The position numbers were made by a program, and so were the translations under genes. DNA of 64,000 bases, from NCBI GenBank assembly GCA_018396635.1, contig JAGTQE010000001.1:1-64000 (forward strand), written 5' to 3'. Positions 25,996 to 34,059 of this stretch are shown here, piece after piece. The notes beneath the pieces are model-generated. The model worked only from the letters and a program-made list of their open reading frames with translations. It was not told the origin of the DNA and did not search any database. Source of the DNA: Candidatus Bathyarchaeota archaeon (GTDB lineage Archaea > Thermoproteota > Bathyarchaeia > Bathyarchaeales > DTEX01). Position 1 is the first letter of the stretch. Each line of letters opens with the position of its first letter.

Positions 25996-26454
25996 TTATG
26001 GTTTTTGCTTTTCAGCCTCTAGATACTTTTTTACTTCTTCGGGAACCATAAAGCCTACTAACCCTCTACTTGCGAGCTGATTGAAGTACGTGGTTAATGA
26101 GAGCTCGGCCTCCTCTGGAAGAACCTTATATTTTTCAACTAAGTAGCCAGCTATGTCACCTATAGTTCTTTCCCCATCACATAACTCCCAGACAATCGAC
26201 CCAATTTTATCAAGGCGGATTATTCTTTCTCTAGGCTCAGGCGGAAAGAGTCTATCTAATAATCCTTTCTTTGATTCGTTCCGATCTTGAGGAGGCGGTC
26301 TCAGAGGAACAATTATTTTTATTTCCTTCGTCTTCTTATCCTTCTCCCACTTTAAAGCAGGGTTTCTGACTGGTTTAACTTTAAGATAATAGCTTCTGGG
26401 TATTTGCAGCCCCTCTCTCTTCTTTTTCCTCCTAAAGAGCCTTCCAAATACCAT
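25996..26454 (-). CDS. Orphan PqqD-like (RRE-fold) protein
   Basis: The C-terminal 90 residues match the PqqD fold: IIRLDKIGSIVWELCDGERTIGDIAGYL...ELSLTTYFNQLASRGLVGF. PqqD-like RiPP recognition elements bind precursor peptides for a radical SAM partner. Here the N-terminal 60 residues are strongly basic and no radical SAM maturase or precursor peptide is visible next to it. Its job is unknown. It is divergent from the translin gene with a gap of 113 bases. Confidence 0.8.
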   Translation of the reverse strand: MVFGRLFRRKKKREGLQIPRSYYLKVKPVRNPALKWEKDKKTKEIKIIVPLRPPPQDRNESKKGLLDRLFPPEPRERIIRLDKIGSIVWELCDGERTIGDIAGYLVEKYKVLPEEAELSLTTYFNQLASRGLVGFMVPEEVKKYLEAEKQKP

Positions 26455-26567
26455 AGATTTTCATCTCTAAAAATAAAAAACATTCTCTGCTTAAATTATT
26501 ATTCCTTTTAAGAATGTGGATGCTTAGGATATTATGTTGAGGTTGCGCTCCTCAGGAGCGTAAATAT

Positions 26568-27224
26568 ATGGATATTGCACAGCTTAAAGAGATCCTTAAC
26601 AGCATAAGGGATGACTGCCTAAAGAAGGATGAGGTGCGTCAAGAGATTCAAACGATTGCAAGAAAGGTAACCAGGTTGTCTAAGCAAGCGATCTTCCTGG
26701 CGCATAAAGGTATGACTAATGAGGCGGAATACTTCCTAAAAGAGGCAAACTTAAATCTTAATAGAATAAGGGAACTCTTAACAGGGTATCCGGATCTCCT
26801 TTATGGCGGGCTTATAGATCCGGCGCTCGAAGAATATTCCGAGGCGCAAATATTCCTGAAGATCATCAGGGATGGATCATTCATTCAACCTAAAGAGATA
26901 GGGGTTCCAGGAGAACTTTATATATTGGGATTAGCGGATGTTATAGGTGAACTTAGGCGTAGATCACTAGACTCAATAAGGCGAGGAGACATTAAAGAAG
27001 CTGAGAAATGCCTAGACATTATGGAGACGATATATAGTGAGCTGATAGGCTGCGATGATCTAATGGTCTTAATTTCAGGTCTCAGAAGGAAATGCGACGT
27101 CGCTAGGAGAATTATTGAGGTAACGAGAGGCGATGTCACAGTAGAGGTTAGGAGAATGGCACTTAATAGTACAATGAAAGAGTTCCAGAAATTTTTGGAG
27201 AGAATGATGAACCGTGAAGGATGA
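26568..27224 (+). CDS. Translin-family protein
   Basis: An all-helical 218-residue protein with the translin pattern AIFLAHKGMTNEAEYFLKEA near residue 50 and ALEEYSEAQIFLKII near residue 88. The latter carries acidic residues used for RNA cleavage in TRAX-like members. Archaeal members bind or cut single-stranded RNA. ATG 26568 has GGAG 7 bases upstream. Its end overlaps the endonuclease V start by 11 bases, so the two are co-transcribed. Confidence 0.82.
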   Translation: MDIAQLKEILNSIRDDCLKKDEVRQEIQTIARKVTRLSKQAIFLAHKGMTNEAEYFLKEANLNLNRIRELLTGYPDLLYGGLIDPALEEYSEAQIFLKIIRDGSFIQPKEIGVPGELYILGLADVIGELRRRSLDSIRRGDIKEAEKCLDIMETIYSELIGCDDLMVLISGLRRKCDVARRIIEVTRGDVTVEVRRMALNSTMKEFQKFLERMMNREG

Positions 27225-27906
27225 TATTTCAATAGCCTATCAAGACCGCCTGAGAGAATTAGGCTTCTCAGTGGAGAAAGCTAGAAGATTACAGATGCTT
27301 CTCTCAAGAAAAGTCATTGCCCGGGATTATTTCAATACGCCGATTAAGTACGTTGCTGGGGTTGACGTCGCATACTCAAATAGACTATCCATTGGAGCCG
27401 TGGCTGTTTTTGATTACACTTCACTAGAGCCCGTGGAGATAAAGACTGCCATAACGGAAACTCGGTTCCCCTATATACCGACACTATTATCCTTCAGAGA
27501 AATTCCAGCAGCTGTCCTGGCAATAAGGAAGCTAACTATTAAACCTGACATATTTTTAGTTGATGGGCAGGGATTCGCCCACCCATACCACTTTGGATTC
27601 GCAAGCCACCTGGGGGTTATATTAGATATTTGTACTATAGGTGTCGCAAAAAATCTTCTCTGTGGGAAGATCATGGAGACTGAAGGATCCTTCTGGAAAC
27701 CTATAGTTTACGAGGGGGAGGTTATAGGCGGAGCCGTATTTACAAAACCAGGAGCGAAACCGATCTACGTTAATGTTGGGCATAAAATTTCCTTAGAGAC
27801 GGCAATAAAGGTTGTCTTAGAGTGCACAAGAAATTATAGGGTTCCTGAACCGCTCCGTGAGGCGCATATGGCAGCTCAGAGGGTTAAAAGGAATATAATA
27901 AGATGA
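27214..27906 (+). CDS. nfi: Endonuclease V
   Basis: It nicks DNA (and in some lineages RNA) near deaminated bases such as inosine. The catalytic set is visible: aspartate in YVAGVDVAYS near residue 46, glutamate in LSFREIPA near residue 94 and aspartate in LVDGQGFAHP near residue 115, followed by VAKNLLCGK. The 230-residue length is normal. The start is GTG 27214, inside the translin gene end. Confidence 0.93.
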   Translation: MKDDISIAYQDRLRELGFSVEKARRLQMLLSRKVIARDYFNTPIKYVAGVDVAYSNRLSIGAVAVFDYTSLEPVEIKTAITETRFPYIPTLLSFREIPAAVLAIRKLTIKPDIFLVDGQGFAHPYHFGFASHLGVILDICTIGVAKNLLCGKIMETEGSFWKPIVYEGEVIGGAVFTKPGAKPIYVNVGHKISLETAIKVVLECTRNYRVPEPLREAHMAAQRVKRNIIR

Positions 27907-27939
27907 TCATAATGTAAGTAATTTTCTGGGGGCTGCGAG

Positions 27940-28653
27940 GTGAAAAGTAAGTTAGATCCTAGGATAAGGAGGATTATAAATAGGATTAGAGATGAGTCTT
28001 TAAGAAAGAAGATACTGGCTTTCTTAAGCGACCTATCAGTTGAGATTAACGGCGAACGATATTCTGGGCTACCGCTAGCTGAGGCTCCAGCAAGCAGATC
28101 GCATCACCACAGTTATCCAGGAGGATTAATAGAGCATATACTTTCAACCATAAATATTGCGCTGGCACTCTGCGATTCAGTTGAGAGGATCTATGGAGGG
28201 AGAGTTGACAGAGACCTGGTCATAGGGGGAGTTGTACTACACGATATATTAAAGCCCCTTACATATTATGAAAAGGATGGCGGATCATATAGAAATTCGC
28301 CCCTAGGCGAGCGCCTAGACCACTTAACCCTACTGGTTTCGGAAATGCTAAAGAGAAATTTCCCGCTCAGCTTAATTCATATTGTAGCAGCTAGCCATGG
28401 GCAGGCGGGTCCAATATCGCCTAAAACAATTGAGGCATTAATATGCCACATTGCCGATGATGCCGACTCTAAAATGAACTGGGAGGTTTTAAACGCCGCT
28501 AAATACCTAGTTAGGGAGGTCACCGGGGAGCCTTGGGATAGAATGGATTCAAAAATGGCTTTTATGATTCTAGCATGGAAGGCTGAGGGTGGATGGGAGG
28601 GCCTAAAGTCACAAATTGAGGAGTTTAAGCGGAAAAGTAGTATTTGTAAGTAA
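27940..28653 (+). CDS. HD-domain phosphohydrolase
   Basis: The metal-binding HD motif is present as HHHSYPGGLIEHIL near residue 55 and VVLHDILKP near residue 94. A later histidine lies in ASHGQAG and an aspartate in HIADDADSK. This resembles archaeal HD proteins acting on nucleotides or nucleic acids; the substrate cannot be read from sequence. The start is GTG 27940 with GAGG directly in front. It follows endonuclease V by 33 bases. Confidence 0.82.
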   Translation: MKSKLDPRIRRIINRIRDESLRKKILAFLSDLSVEINGERYSGLPLAEAPASRSHHHSYPGGLIEHILSTINIALALCDSVERIYGGRVDRDLVIGGVVLHDILKPLTYYEKDGGSYRNSPLGERLDHLTLLVSEMLKRNFPLSLIHIVAASHGQAGPISPKTIEALICHIADDADSKMNWEVLNAAKYLVREVTGEPWDRMDSKMAFMILAWKAEGGWEGLKSQIEEFKRKSSICK

Positions 28654-28679
28654 AAATGTTTGTTTTCAGGCTATCTGGC

Positions 28680-29198
28680 TTAACAACAAGATACCTTGAG
28701 ATCCACGATCTCAGCTTTCATTATCTCCACGTCTAATATGGCTATTGTTGCATGCCCGGAAAGATAGCCGCAAGCCTCTCCTGGATTAATAGTAAGGGTT
28801 TTTCCAACATTAGCTATCTCAGCCTTATGCGTATGCCCATAAATGACAACATCATAGTAGTTTGAGTTTATTAGAGCCTTAAGTAGCCTTTCATCTTCTC
28901 CATGGATTAGCGCTATCTTTTTATTGCCCGCATTTACCTCGGCAAATCTTCCATGAATCTCCGCACCTATCTCCTCAAATCTTCTCCTTAAAAGATTCTG
29001 ATCACCATCATTATTGCCAAAGACCCCAACAAGCTTAGCCTTTAAAGGCTTAAAGCGTAGTATGGAGAATGGTGAGACATAGTCCCCCGCATGAAGCACC
29101 AGGTCTACCCCCTCATTATTCAGCACACTTACAGCCTCGTCTATTAGATGAAGTCTATCGTGAGTATCCGCAACGACCCCAATCTTTCTAAGGGACAG
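28680..29198 (-). CDS. YfcE/MJ0936-type metallophosphoesterase
   Basis: A small calcineurin-like phosphodiesterase. The track start (29126) would delete the first metal motif. The frame continues upstream as RKIGVVADTHDRLHLIDEAVSV, supplying DTH, with HAGD, GVFGNND, IHGED and YGHTHKAEI following. A stop lies just upstream and there is no in-frame ATG, GTG or TTG. I place the start at CTG 29198, about 9 bases after a GGGGGG run. One more G in that run would instead link the frame to ATG (MVELGG...). With the restored end the protein is about 172 residues, the usual size. Confidence 0.87.
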   Translation of the reverse strand: MSLRKIGVVADTHDRLHLIDEAVSVLNNEGVDLVLHAGDYVSPFSILRFKPLKAKLVGVFGNNDGDQNLLRRRFEEIGAEIHGRFAEVNAGNKKIALIHGEDERLLKALINSNYYDVVIYGHTHKAEIANVGKTLTINPGEACGYLSGHATIAILDVEIMKAEIVDLKVSCC

Positions 29199-29316
29199 GA
29201 TAGTAGACCCCCCAATTCAACCATATCGGAATAAGTCATAGAGAATGATAATTTTTTCGGAAAAATCAAACAATTAAATAGCATAAGTTAAATTAAAGAT
29301 ATTTGAGGAGAAAAAC

Positions 29317-29532
29317 ATGGCTGGTAGAAAGATAAATATATTCTACTTAATTTCTTTGATCTGCATTCTAATTTTAATAGCATATATTTGGCTAGTGATA
29401 ACTCCACAAATATACGGATGTGCTGGACAAGAATCCATCTTTGCGGTAATCCTTCTTATAACAGTCCTTTTATCGGTCGCCGCCGGTATACAGCTATTTC
29501 TTTTAATCAGCTCAGTTCGTCAGGAGGAGTAG
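29317..29532 (+). CDS. Small two-helix membrane protein (hypothetical)
   Basis: A 71-residue protein with two predicted membrane helices (IFYLISLICILILIAYIWLV and AVILLITVLLSVAAGIQLFL), an N-terminal basic patch and a short acidic end. GAGGAG lies 8 bases before ATG 29317, and TATA-like TTAAATAG lies about 45 bases upstream. I do not recognise the family. Its last 26 bases overlap the convergent S27ae gene. Confidence 0.6.
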   Translation: MAGRKINIFYLISLICILILIAYIWLVITPQIYGCAGQESIFAVILLITVLLSVAAGIQLFLLISSVRQEE

Positions 29533-29737
29533 CCTTCCTATTATTTGTCCTGCTAGATGCTCTAGAAGCCTTATACTTCGTGAAGCCGCAATGGCCACAG
29601 GCATAGCGGTTTCCGTGATCGGCCATAAAGAAGCCTGGACCACATCTATCACAGAATGGAAGCACTCTTTTAATCTTTCCATTCTCAATCTTATAGTATG
29701 AGGAGATGAACTTTCCCTTTTTCTCCTTCTTAGACAT
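29507..29737 (-). CDS. rps27ae: Small ribosomal subunit protein eS31 (S27ae)
   Basis: A zinc-ribbon ribosomal protein: FCDRCGPGFFMADHGNRYACGHCG, residues about 28-51, with a basic N-terminus. Archaeal S27ae proteins usually end soon after FTKY; this one carries an extra tail of about 22 residues (KASRASSRTNNRKAT...). That tail overlaps the opposite small membrane gene. It follows S24e by 6 bases in the conserved Rpo7-Spt4-kinase-S24e-S27ae unit. Confidence 0.93.
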   Translation of the reverse strand: MSKKEKKGKFISSYYKIENGKIKRVLPFCDRCGPGFFMADHGNRYACGHCGFTKYKASRASSRTNNRKATPPDELS

Positions 29738-29743
29738 TTAATC

Positions 29744-30055
29744 TCACTCCTTCTCTTTACTTAAGGGTGAGTGTCTAAGTATTATGTGTTTTGGTTCTAT
29801 TGCCTTAGCATACTCGGGGGAGTCGTAGATATGGGCCTCGCCAATGGTCATATTTGTCCCTGTTACCCCCTCCATCCTCCTGATATAAACTCTCTCAATA
29901 TCAACTTTAAACATGCTAGCTATCTCTCTCCTAACCTCCACACGTGAGGGTGTGGGCGAATTATCATGGTGCACAGTAAAGATTATCTCATTTCTTTTAA
30001 GTATCTCGTCGCGCCGATTCTTCAAAACCTTAATCTTCAAATGGCTCCGCTCCAT
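29744..30055 (-). CDS. rps24e: Small ribosomal subunit protein eS24
   Basis: A 103-residue S24e protein with the family pattern EIIFTVHHDNSPTPSRVEVRREIASMF and the basic turn IRRMEGVTGTNMTIGEAHIY. It belongs to the small ribosomal subunit. The gene sits between the dephospho-CoA kinase and S27ae genes, an order common in archaea. Confidence 0.95.
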   Translation of the reverse strand: MERSHLKIKVLKNRRDEILKRNEIIFTVHHDNSPTPSRVEVRREIASMFKVDIERVYIRRMEGVTGTNMTIGEAHIYDSPEYAKAIEPKHIILRHSPLSKEKE

Positions 30056-30084
30056 GAGCCTTACTTTAAATTAAAACTCCTAAT

Positions 30085-30618
30085 TTAGTTTTCTGGTTTC
30101 CGCCTCATCCTATTCAATATCTCAAGCATTTTTCTCTTCGACCCTTCATCAACTTTGATCACAACTATCCCTTCTTCTGGCTGACCATAAATGACAAGCG
30201 AATTCTCCGGTGCTAAGAGAACGGCAACAATTGTTAGGAGATCCTCTTCCCCATCAACTAAAATTTCAACTAATCCATCGCTATTCATGGCATCGCCAAT
30301 AACCCGCCAAGCATCCCTAGCTATTGTGCCAGCGGGATTGATGAGGGGGAGAACTTTATCTGCTTTAGAGTATAGAGGCTCTATTGGTTTGCGCATGGAC
30401 TTGTTGTCCACTATAAAAATATCTATTTTAAGCCCGTTTTCAAGCATATTCCTTGAAACTATGTCTCCAACAGAAATAACCTTCTTCGGTTTAACCGAGC
30501 TTATAATATTCCTTAATCTGCTCATGGTGACATCTGCTGGACCACGAATCAGAAGCCCGAGGGGACTTTTCAATTCAATTCTAAGTTCCTGCGGAAGGAG
30601 TAATGTGTCCATTTTCAC
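30085..30618 (-). CDS. GTP-dependent dephospho-CoA kinase (DUF359)
   Basis: It performs the last step of archaeal coenzyme A synthesis, phosphorylating dephospho-CoA with GTP. The 177-residue protein has SVGDIVSRNMLE near residue 50, IFIVDNKSMRKP, and the DUF359 signature VDGEEDLLTIVAVLLAPENSL followed by YGQPEEGIVVIKV. It overlaps the Spt4 gene by 4 bases. Its placement beside Spt4 and S24e matches the common archaeal gene order that first marked this family. Confidence 0.9.
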   Translation of the reverse strand: MKMDTLLLPQELRIELKSPLGLLIRGPADVTMSRLRNIISSVKPKKVISVGDIVSRNMLENGLKIDIFIVDNKSMRKPIEPLYSKADKVLPLINPAGTIARDAWRVIGDAMNSDGLVEILVDGEEDLLTIVAVLLAPENSLVIYGQPEEGIVVIKVDEGSKRKMLEILNRMRRKPEN

Positions 30619-30806
30619 CTCACTTTAATAGCATAGTAACCTTTCTTCTCAATTTTCATTAATTTAGCTACAGCGGATCTCTCCGGGTCAAATATTATTA
30701 CTATTCCACTAAAATCTTCGCTTAGGTCCGTTGACCTGCAATTCGGACAAATCTTCTCTTCAGTTATATAATGGCATCTTCTACATGCCCTCTCAACCAT
30801 TTCCAA
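30615..30806 (-). CDS. spt4: Transcription elongation factor Spt4 (RpoE'')
   Basis: A 63-residue zinc-finger protein with ACRRCHYITEEKICPNCRS, followed by WSG/DFSG-like DFSGIVIIFDPERSAVAKLM. It pairs with Spt5 to make RNA polymerase processive. It sits 6 bases after Rpo7 and overlaps the dephospho-CoA kinase start. Confidence 0.95.
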   Translation of the reverse strand: MEMVERACRRCHYITEEKICPNCRSTDLSEDFSGIVIIFDPERSAVAKLMKIEKKGYYAIKVR

Positions 30807-30812
30807 ACACCA

Positions 30813-31409
30813 CTAAGATTTTGCTTCCTTCTCCTTGCCCCTTTCCTCGCTCTTCATCTTCTCTAAATCTTCGTTAATCCACTCAATCTTGCCTAGAAAC
30901 GGCTGCCGAGCCGTAACACCAATCTTGCCGAACCCGGCTCCCTTACCTATTGACACGGCCGTTATCCTTACCCTAACCCTGTCGCCAACGGTTATCTTTC
31001 GCTTAGTCTCCTTACCCATTAAAACTCCCTGCTTCTCATCATAAGTTATGAAGTCATCCATAATTTGGGAAATATGAAGTAGAGCGTCAACAGGACCAAT
31101 TCTTACAAATGCTCCAAAGTCCGCAACCTCAACGACTTCTCCCTCCACTATTTCTTGGACTTTAGGTAGGAAGGTTAGGAGTGAAAATGTCACCTTATGA
31201 TGGGTTGCAGCGTCACCGGGAATTATTTTTCCAATTGGTGAAACCTTAACATCTATAACCGCTATAAGGTATCCTAGCTCTTCGTCAATTGTGCCAACAT
31301 ACTTCATTTTAAGCTGCTCTAACGCAACCTTCTCAAGTGGTTCATTAAACTTTTCAGGTGGTATGCGGACAGTATCCTCAGCAACGACCAGATTAAACGT
31401 AGTGCTCAC
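30813..31409 (-). CDS. rpo7: RNA polymerase subunit Rpo7 (RpoE')
   Basis: Stalk subunit of archaeal RNA polymerase. The N-terminal tip domain (VVAEDTVRIPPEKF) is followed by an S1 RNA-binding domain near residues 83-165 (EGEVVEVADFGAFVRIGPVDALLHIS). The lysine/glutamate-rich tail is ordinary for the family. The start is GTG 31409. It is the first gene of the leftward five-gene unit ending in S27ae, and a TATA-like TTTTTAAAC at 31462-31470 (minus) lies about 55 bases upstream. Confidence 0.95.
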   Translation of the reverse strand: MSTTFNLVVAEDTVRIPPEKFNEPLEKVALEQLKMKYVGTIDEELGYLIAVIDVKVSPIGKIIPGDAATHHKVTFSLLTFLPKVQEIVEGEVVEVADFGAFVRIGPVDALLHISQIMDDFITYDEKQGVLMGKETKRKITVGDRVRVRITAVSIGKGAGFGKIGVTARQPFLGKIEWINEDLEKMKSEERGKEKEAKS

Positions 31410-31461
31410 TTCCTTTCTCGCTAATGAATCAAATTATATTCAAGCATGCTATATAGAGGAA

Positions 31462-31470
31462 GTTTAAAAA
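31462..31470 (-). promoter_or_regulatory. TATA-like box for the rpo7-spt4-S24e-S27ae unit
   Basis: TTTTTAAAC on the minus strand. The expected transcript start is about 25 bases further, near 31440, giving a leader of about 30 bases before the GTG of rpo7. Assigned from position and composition only. Confidence 0.4.
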
Positions 31471-31557
31471 CTTTTTGAGAGAACTTTATGCTTGTCATGA
31501 GTGGGTGCATTAAGCTCCTAAAAAGATAAATAGGGGATGTGGCCATGAAAGAACCTT

Positions 31558-32562
31558 CTACTCGAATCTTCTGTCCACGACATCTAATGCCTCTGGTCCA
31601 GTTCCTATGAGCGTTACGGGAACTTTTATCTCATGCTCTATTCTTCTAATAAACTCCTTTGCCTCGGCTGATAGGTCGCTAAAGGATCTCGCACCTTTAC
31701 ACTCTGGAAATAACACATCAATCTTTGTCACCGCAGCTTGCGTAGCACTATTAAGCATGACAGCCCTCTTAGCAAGGTCGAAATTGAATGGTGCCGCCCT
31801 TCTCCTTCTGCCGGTCACCGTTGCAACCTCAGCCCAACCTCTCCTCTCAGCCTCCTCCCAAGGTATCTCGCCAGGTAAGGGTCCGGCTCCAACCCTTGTA
31901 ACAAATGCTTTAAAGACGACTATAACCTCATTAACCTTCTTAGGTCCAACCCCAACATCTGAGCATGCAGCCGAAGCAGTTACATCTTTAGATGTCACAT
32001 AGGGGTATGTTCCATGCCACAGAGATAAAAATGTTCCTTGGGTACCTTCTATCAAAACATTCTCCCCACTATCGATTGCCGTGTTAACCTCAAGGGGCAC
32101 ATCCACTAAGAATCTTTGTAGTTCAGGTATGTCCCTAGCGATCTTAGCTCTCCTTAGCACTCTGTCAGCGTTACAGGGGCCCGTTCCAGTTCCAGTGGTT
32201 CCTATCTCAGATGCCAGATGCCCGCCTCTATCAGCCTCTATATGTTTAGGCTCAATTATTGCGCACTGTGGGTCGAGACCCACCCTGCCCTCAACATTAG
32301 TTTGCTTAACCTCCTCTAGGAAAATGTTTGGGTCAATTAGTACACCCGGCCCTATCAGCAAACGGCACTTCTCATATACGAAGGCGCTTGGAAGCATGCG
32401 GAGCCTATAAACCTTTCCGCCATAAACTACAGTATGTCCAGCATTTGGGCCAACCCCAGCCCTAGCGGCGACACTTATCTTATCCTTAAGCGCTAAATAC
32501 GATATAATTTTGCCCTTTCCAGTATCGCCAAAAAAGCCGCAAACAACAACAGTACATGGCAT
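31558..32562 (-). CDS. purA: Adenylosuccinate synthetase, short archaeal form
   Basis: It joins IMP and aspartate with GTP in AMP synthesis. The 334-residue protein is the short archaeal form; bacterial and eukaryotic forms are near 430. The catalytic loop reads FFGDTGKGKI where most family members have WGDEGKGK, so the aspartate and lysines stay but E becomes T. Other motifs are GPNAGHTV and IGTTGTGTGPCNADR. It is a single gene, divergent from cofE. Confidence 0.92.
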   Translation of the reverse strand: MPCTVVVCGFFGDTGKGKIISYLALKDKISVAARAGVGPNAGHTVVYGGKVYRLRMLPSAFVYEKCRLLIGPGVLIDPNIFLEEVKQTNVEGRVGLDPQCAIIEPKHIEADRGGHLASEIGTTGTGTGPCNADRVLRRAKIARDIPELQRFLVDVPLEVNTAIDSGENVLIEGTQGTFLSLWHGTYPYVTSKDVTASAACSDVGVGPKKVNEVIVVFKAFVTRVGAGPLPGEIPWEEAERRGWAEVATVTGRRRRAAPFNFDLAKRAVMLNSATQAAVTKIDVLFPECKGARSFSDLSAEAKEFIRRIEHEIKVPVTLIGTGPEALDVVDRRFE

Positions 32563-32633
32563 AATATTAGGCCTCCAAGATTACCACAGAGATAAAGCGA
32601 TTTGGAGAATTTAACTCTTTTCAATCGTAATCC

Positions 32634-32641
32634 TTTATATA
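32634..32641 (+). promoter_or_regulatory. TATA box of cofE, giving a leaderless transcript
   Basis: TTTATATA centred about 26 bases before the ATG at 32664. With the usual archaeal TATA-to-start distance, transcription would begin at or within a base or two of the start codon, and no Shine-Dalgarno sequence is visible. Confidence 0.6.
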
Positions 32642-32663
32642 CTTATAGACACGATATTATCTT

Positions 32664-33422
32664 ATGCGCATAATCCAAATAATTCCAGTAACAGGGTTAC
32701 CTATAATTAAGAGCGGAGACGATTTAGGCCTGCTGATATGTGAAGCTGCTGCTAGGCAGGGAACACCTATCGAAGATGGCGACATAGTTGTTGTAACCCA
32801 TGTAGTCGTCTCAAGGGCCGAGGGCAGAGTTGTGTGCCTCGATGATATCATCCCCTCAGAGTTTGCTAAAACAATAGCTAAGGAATTCAATAGGGATCCG
32901 GCTTTAGTTGAAGTCGTCTTAAGAGAATCTAAATCTATTGTCCGAATGGGTGACGGGCACATAATTTCTGAAACAAAGCACGGTTTTATATGCGCAAACG
33001 CCGGCGTAGATAAATCTAATGTTCCGGGAGAAAGGAATGTGGCATTACTGCCGGAAGATCCAGATCTATCTGCCAGAAGAATTAGGCAGAGGATTAGGGA
33101 GGTCTCAGGGAAAGATGTCGCAGTTCTGATATCCGATACTCATGGTAGGCCGCTACGTAATGGCGAAATAAATGTAGCGATCGGTGTGTCTGGAATTAAG
33201 CCAATCAGAGATAGAAGGGGTGAAAAGGATTTATTCGGGTATACTCTTAAGGTTAAACAGACGGCCATAGCGGATGAACTATCTTCCGCAGCCGAGCTTG
33301 TAATAGGGCAGGCTGATGAGGGCATACCCGTAGCCATAATTAGGGGCTATCCATATGAAAAGTCTGAAGATGCAACTGCGCGAGAGCTGATAAGATTGAG
33401 AGAAAAGGATCTATTCATCTGA
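32664..33422 (+). CDS. cofE: Coenzyme F420-0:L-glutamate ligase
   Basis: It adds glutamates to F420-0 using GTP. The 252-residue protein fits CofE: GDIVVVTHVVVSRAEGR near residue 38, TKHGFICANAGVDKSNV near residue 109, ISDTHGRPLRNGEINVAIGVSG near residue 153 and a C-terminal GQADEGIPVAIIRG. Its presence implies F420 in this organism. It converges with the MobA-like gene, overlapping by 12 bases. A paralog of the domain lies at 43.5 kb. Confidence 0.92.
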   Translation: MRIIQIIPVTGLPIIKSGDDLGLLICEAAARQGTPIEDGDIVVVTHVVVSRAEGRVVCLDDIIPSEFAKTIAKEFNRDPALVEVVLRESKSIVRMGDGHIISETKHGFICANAGVDKSNVPGERNVALLPEDPDLSARRIRQRIREVSGKDVAVLISDTHGRPLRNGEINVAIGVSGIKPIRDRRGEKDLFGYTLKVKQTAIADELSSAAELVIGQADEGIPVAIIRGYPYEKSEDATARELIRLREKDLFI

Positions 33423-34049
33423 AAGGAAACTTCTATTCCTAATTATAGCTTCAGCCTTCCTTAAATCCAAGGGCGTATTAATGTTGAAGAAGGTCAGCAT
33501 TTTTGGATCTATCTCTTGAATAACTATTGTCGATAGATAGCGGACACTTTTAAGCATAGATATCATTGACAGCATCCTTTTTTCGCCTCTTTCAAGAGCT
33601 TTTCTCGAAGCTTCAAATGCGGTTCTCGTCCTATAGACTGCGTGCAGCGGCTCTATATAGTCATTTGGCCATCTTGGGATGGCTGCATCAACATTAATCG
33701 CCACGTCGAACAAAAGGTCTATAACCTCCCTTGAGATAAATGGTGTGTCGCATGGCAGCACGACAGAGTACTCGCTGTGGGCGTTCATGAATCCCGTCAT
33801 AGCTCCAGTAAGCGGGCATTCTGGAAGATTTTCAGGATCGATAAATATTTTAGATTTATTGGAGATTACCTGCGAGTACAAAGATAACTGATTTTCTGAT
33901 CTCACGCAAACAATAGTCTCATCCACAATATCCTGAATCCTTTCGAGAACATGAAGTACTAATGGCTTATTAGCTAACTTAACCAGCCCCTTATCAGACC
34001 CAAATCTACGAGAACCCCCACCAGCAAGTATTATTGCTGCCCTATCCAA
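33411..34049 (-). CDS. MobA-like molybdenum cofactor guanylyltransferase
   Basis: A nucleotidyltransferase of the MobA type: IILAGGGSRRFGSDKGLVKLANKPL at the N-terminus and VVLPCDTPFISREVI near residue 96, with NINTPLDL near the end. It probably adds a nucleotide to molybdopterin, or to the tungsten version used by enzymes such as the AOR at 55.5 kb. A CofC-like function is possible given the cofE neighbour, but the MobA-type GGGSRRFGxDK loop favours MobA. It starts 10 bases after the mptN-like gene ends. Confidence 0.82.
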   Translation of the reverse strand: MDRAAIILAGGGSRRFGSDKGLVKLANKPLVLHVLERIQDIVDETIVCVRSENQLSLYSQVISNKSKIFIDPENLPECPLTGAMTGFMNAHSEYSVVLPCDTPFISREVIDLLFDVAINVDAAIPRWPNDYIEPLHAVYRTRTAFEASRKALERGEKRMLSMISMLKSVRYLSTIVIQEIDPKMLTFFNINTPLDLRKAEAIIRNRSFLSDE

Positions 34050-34059
34050 TGATATTCCT

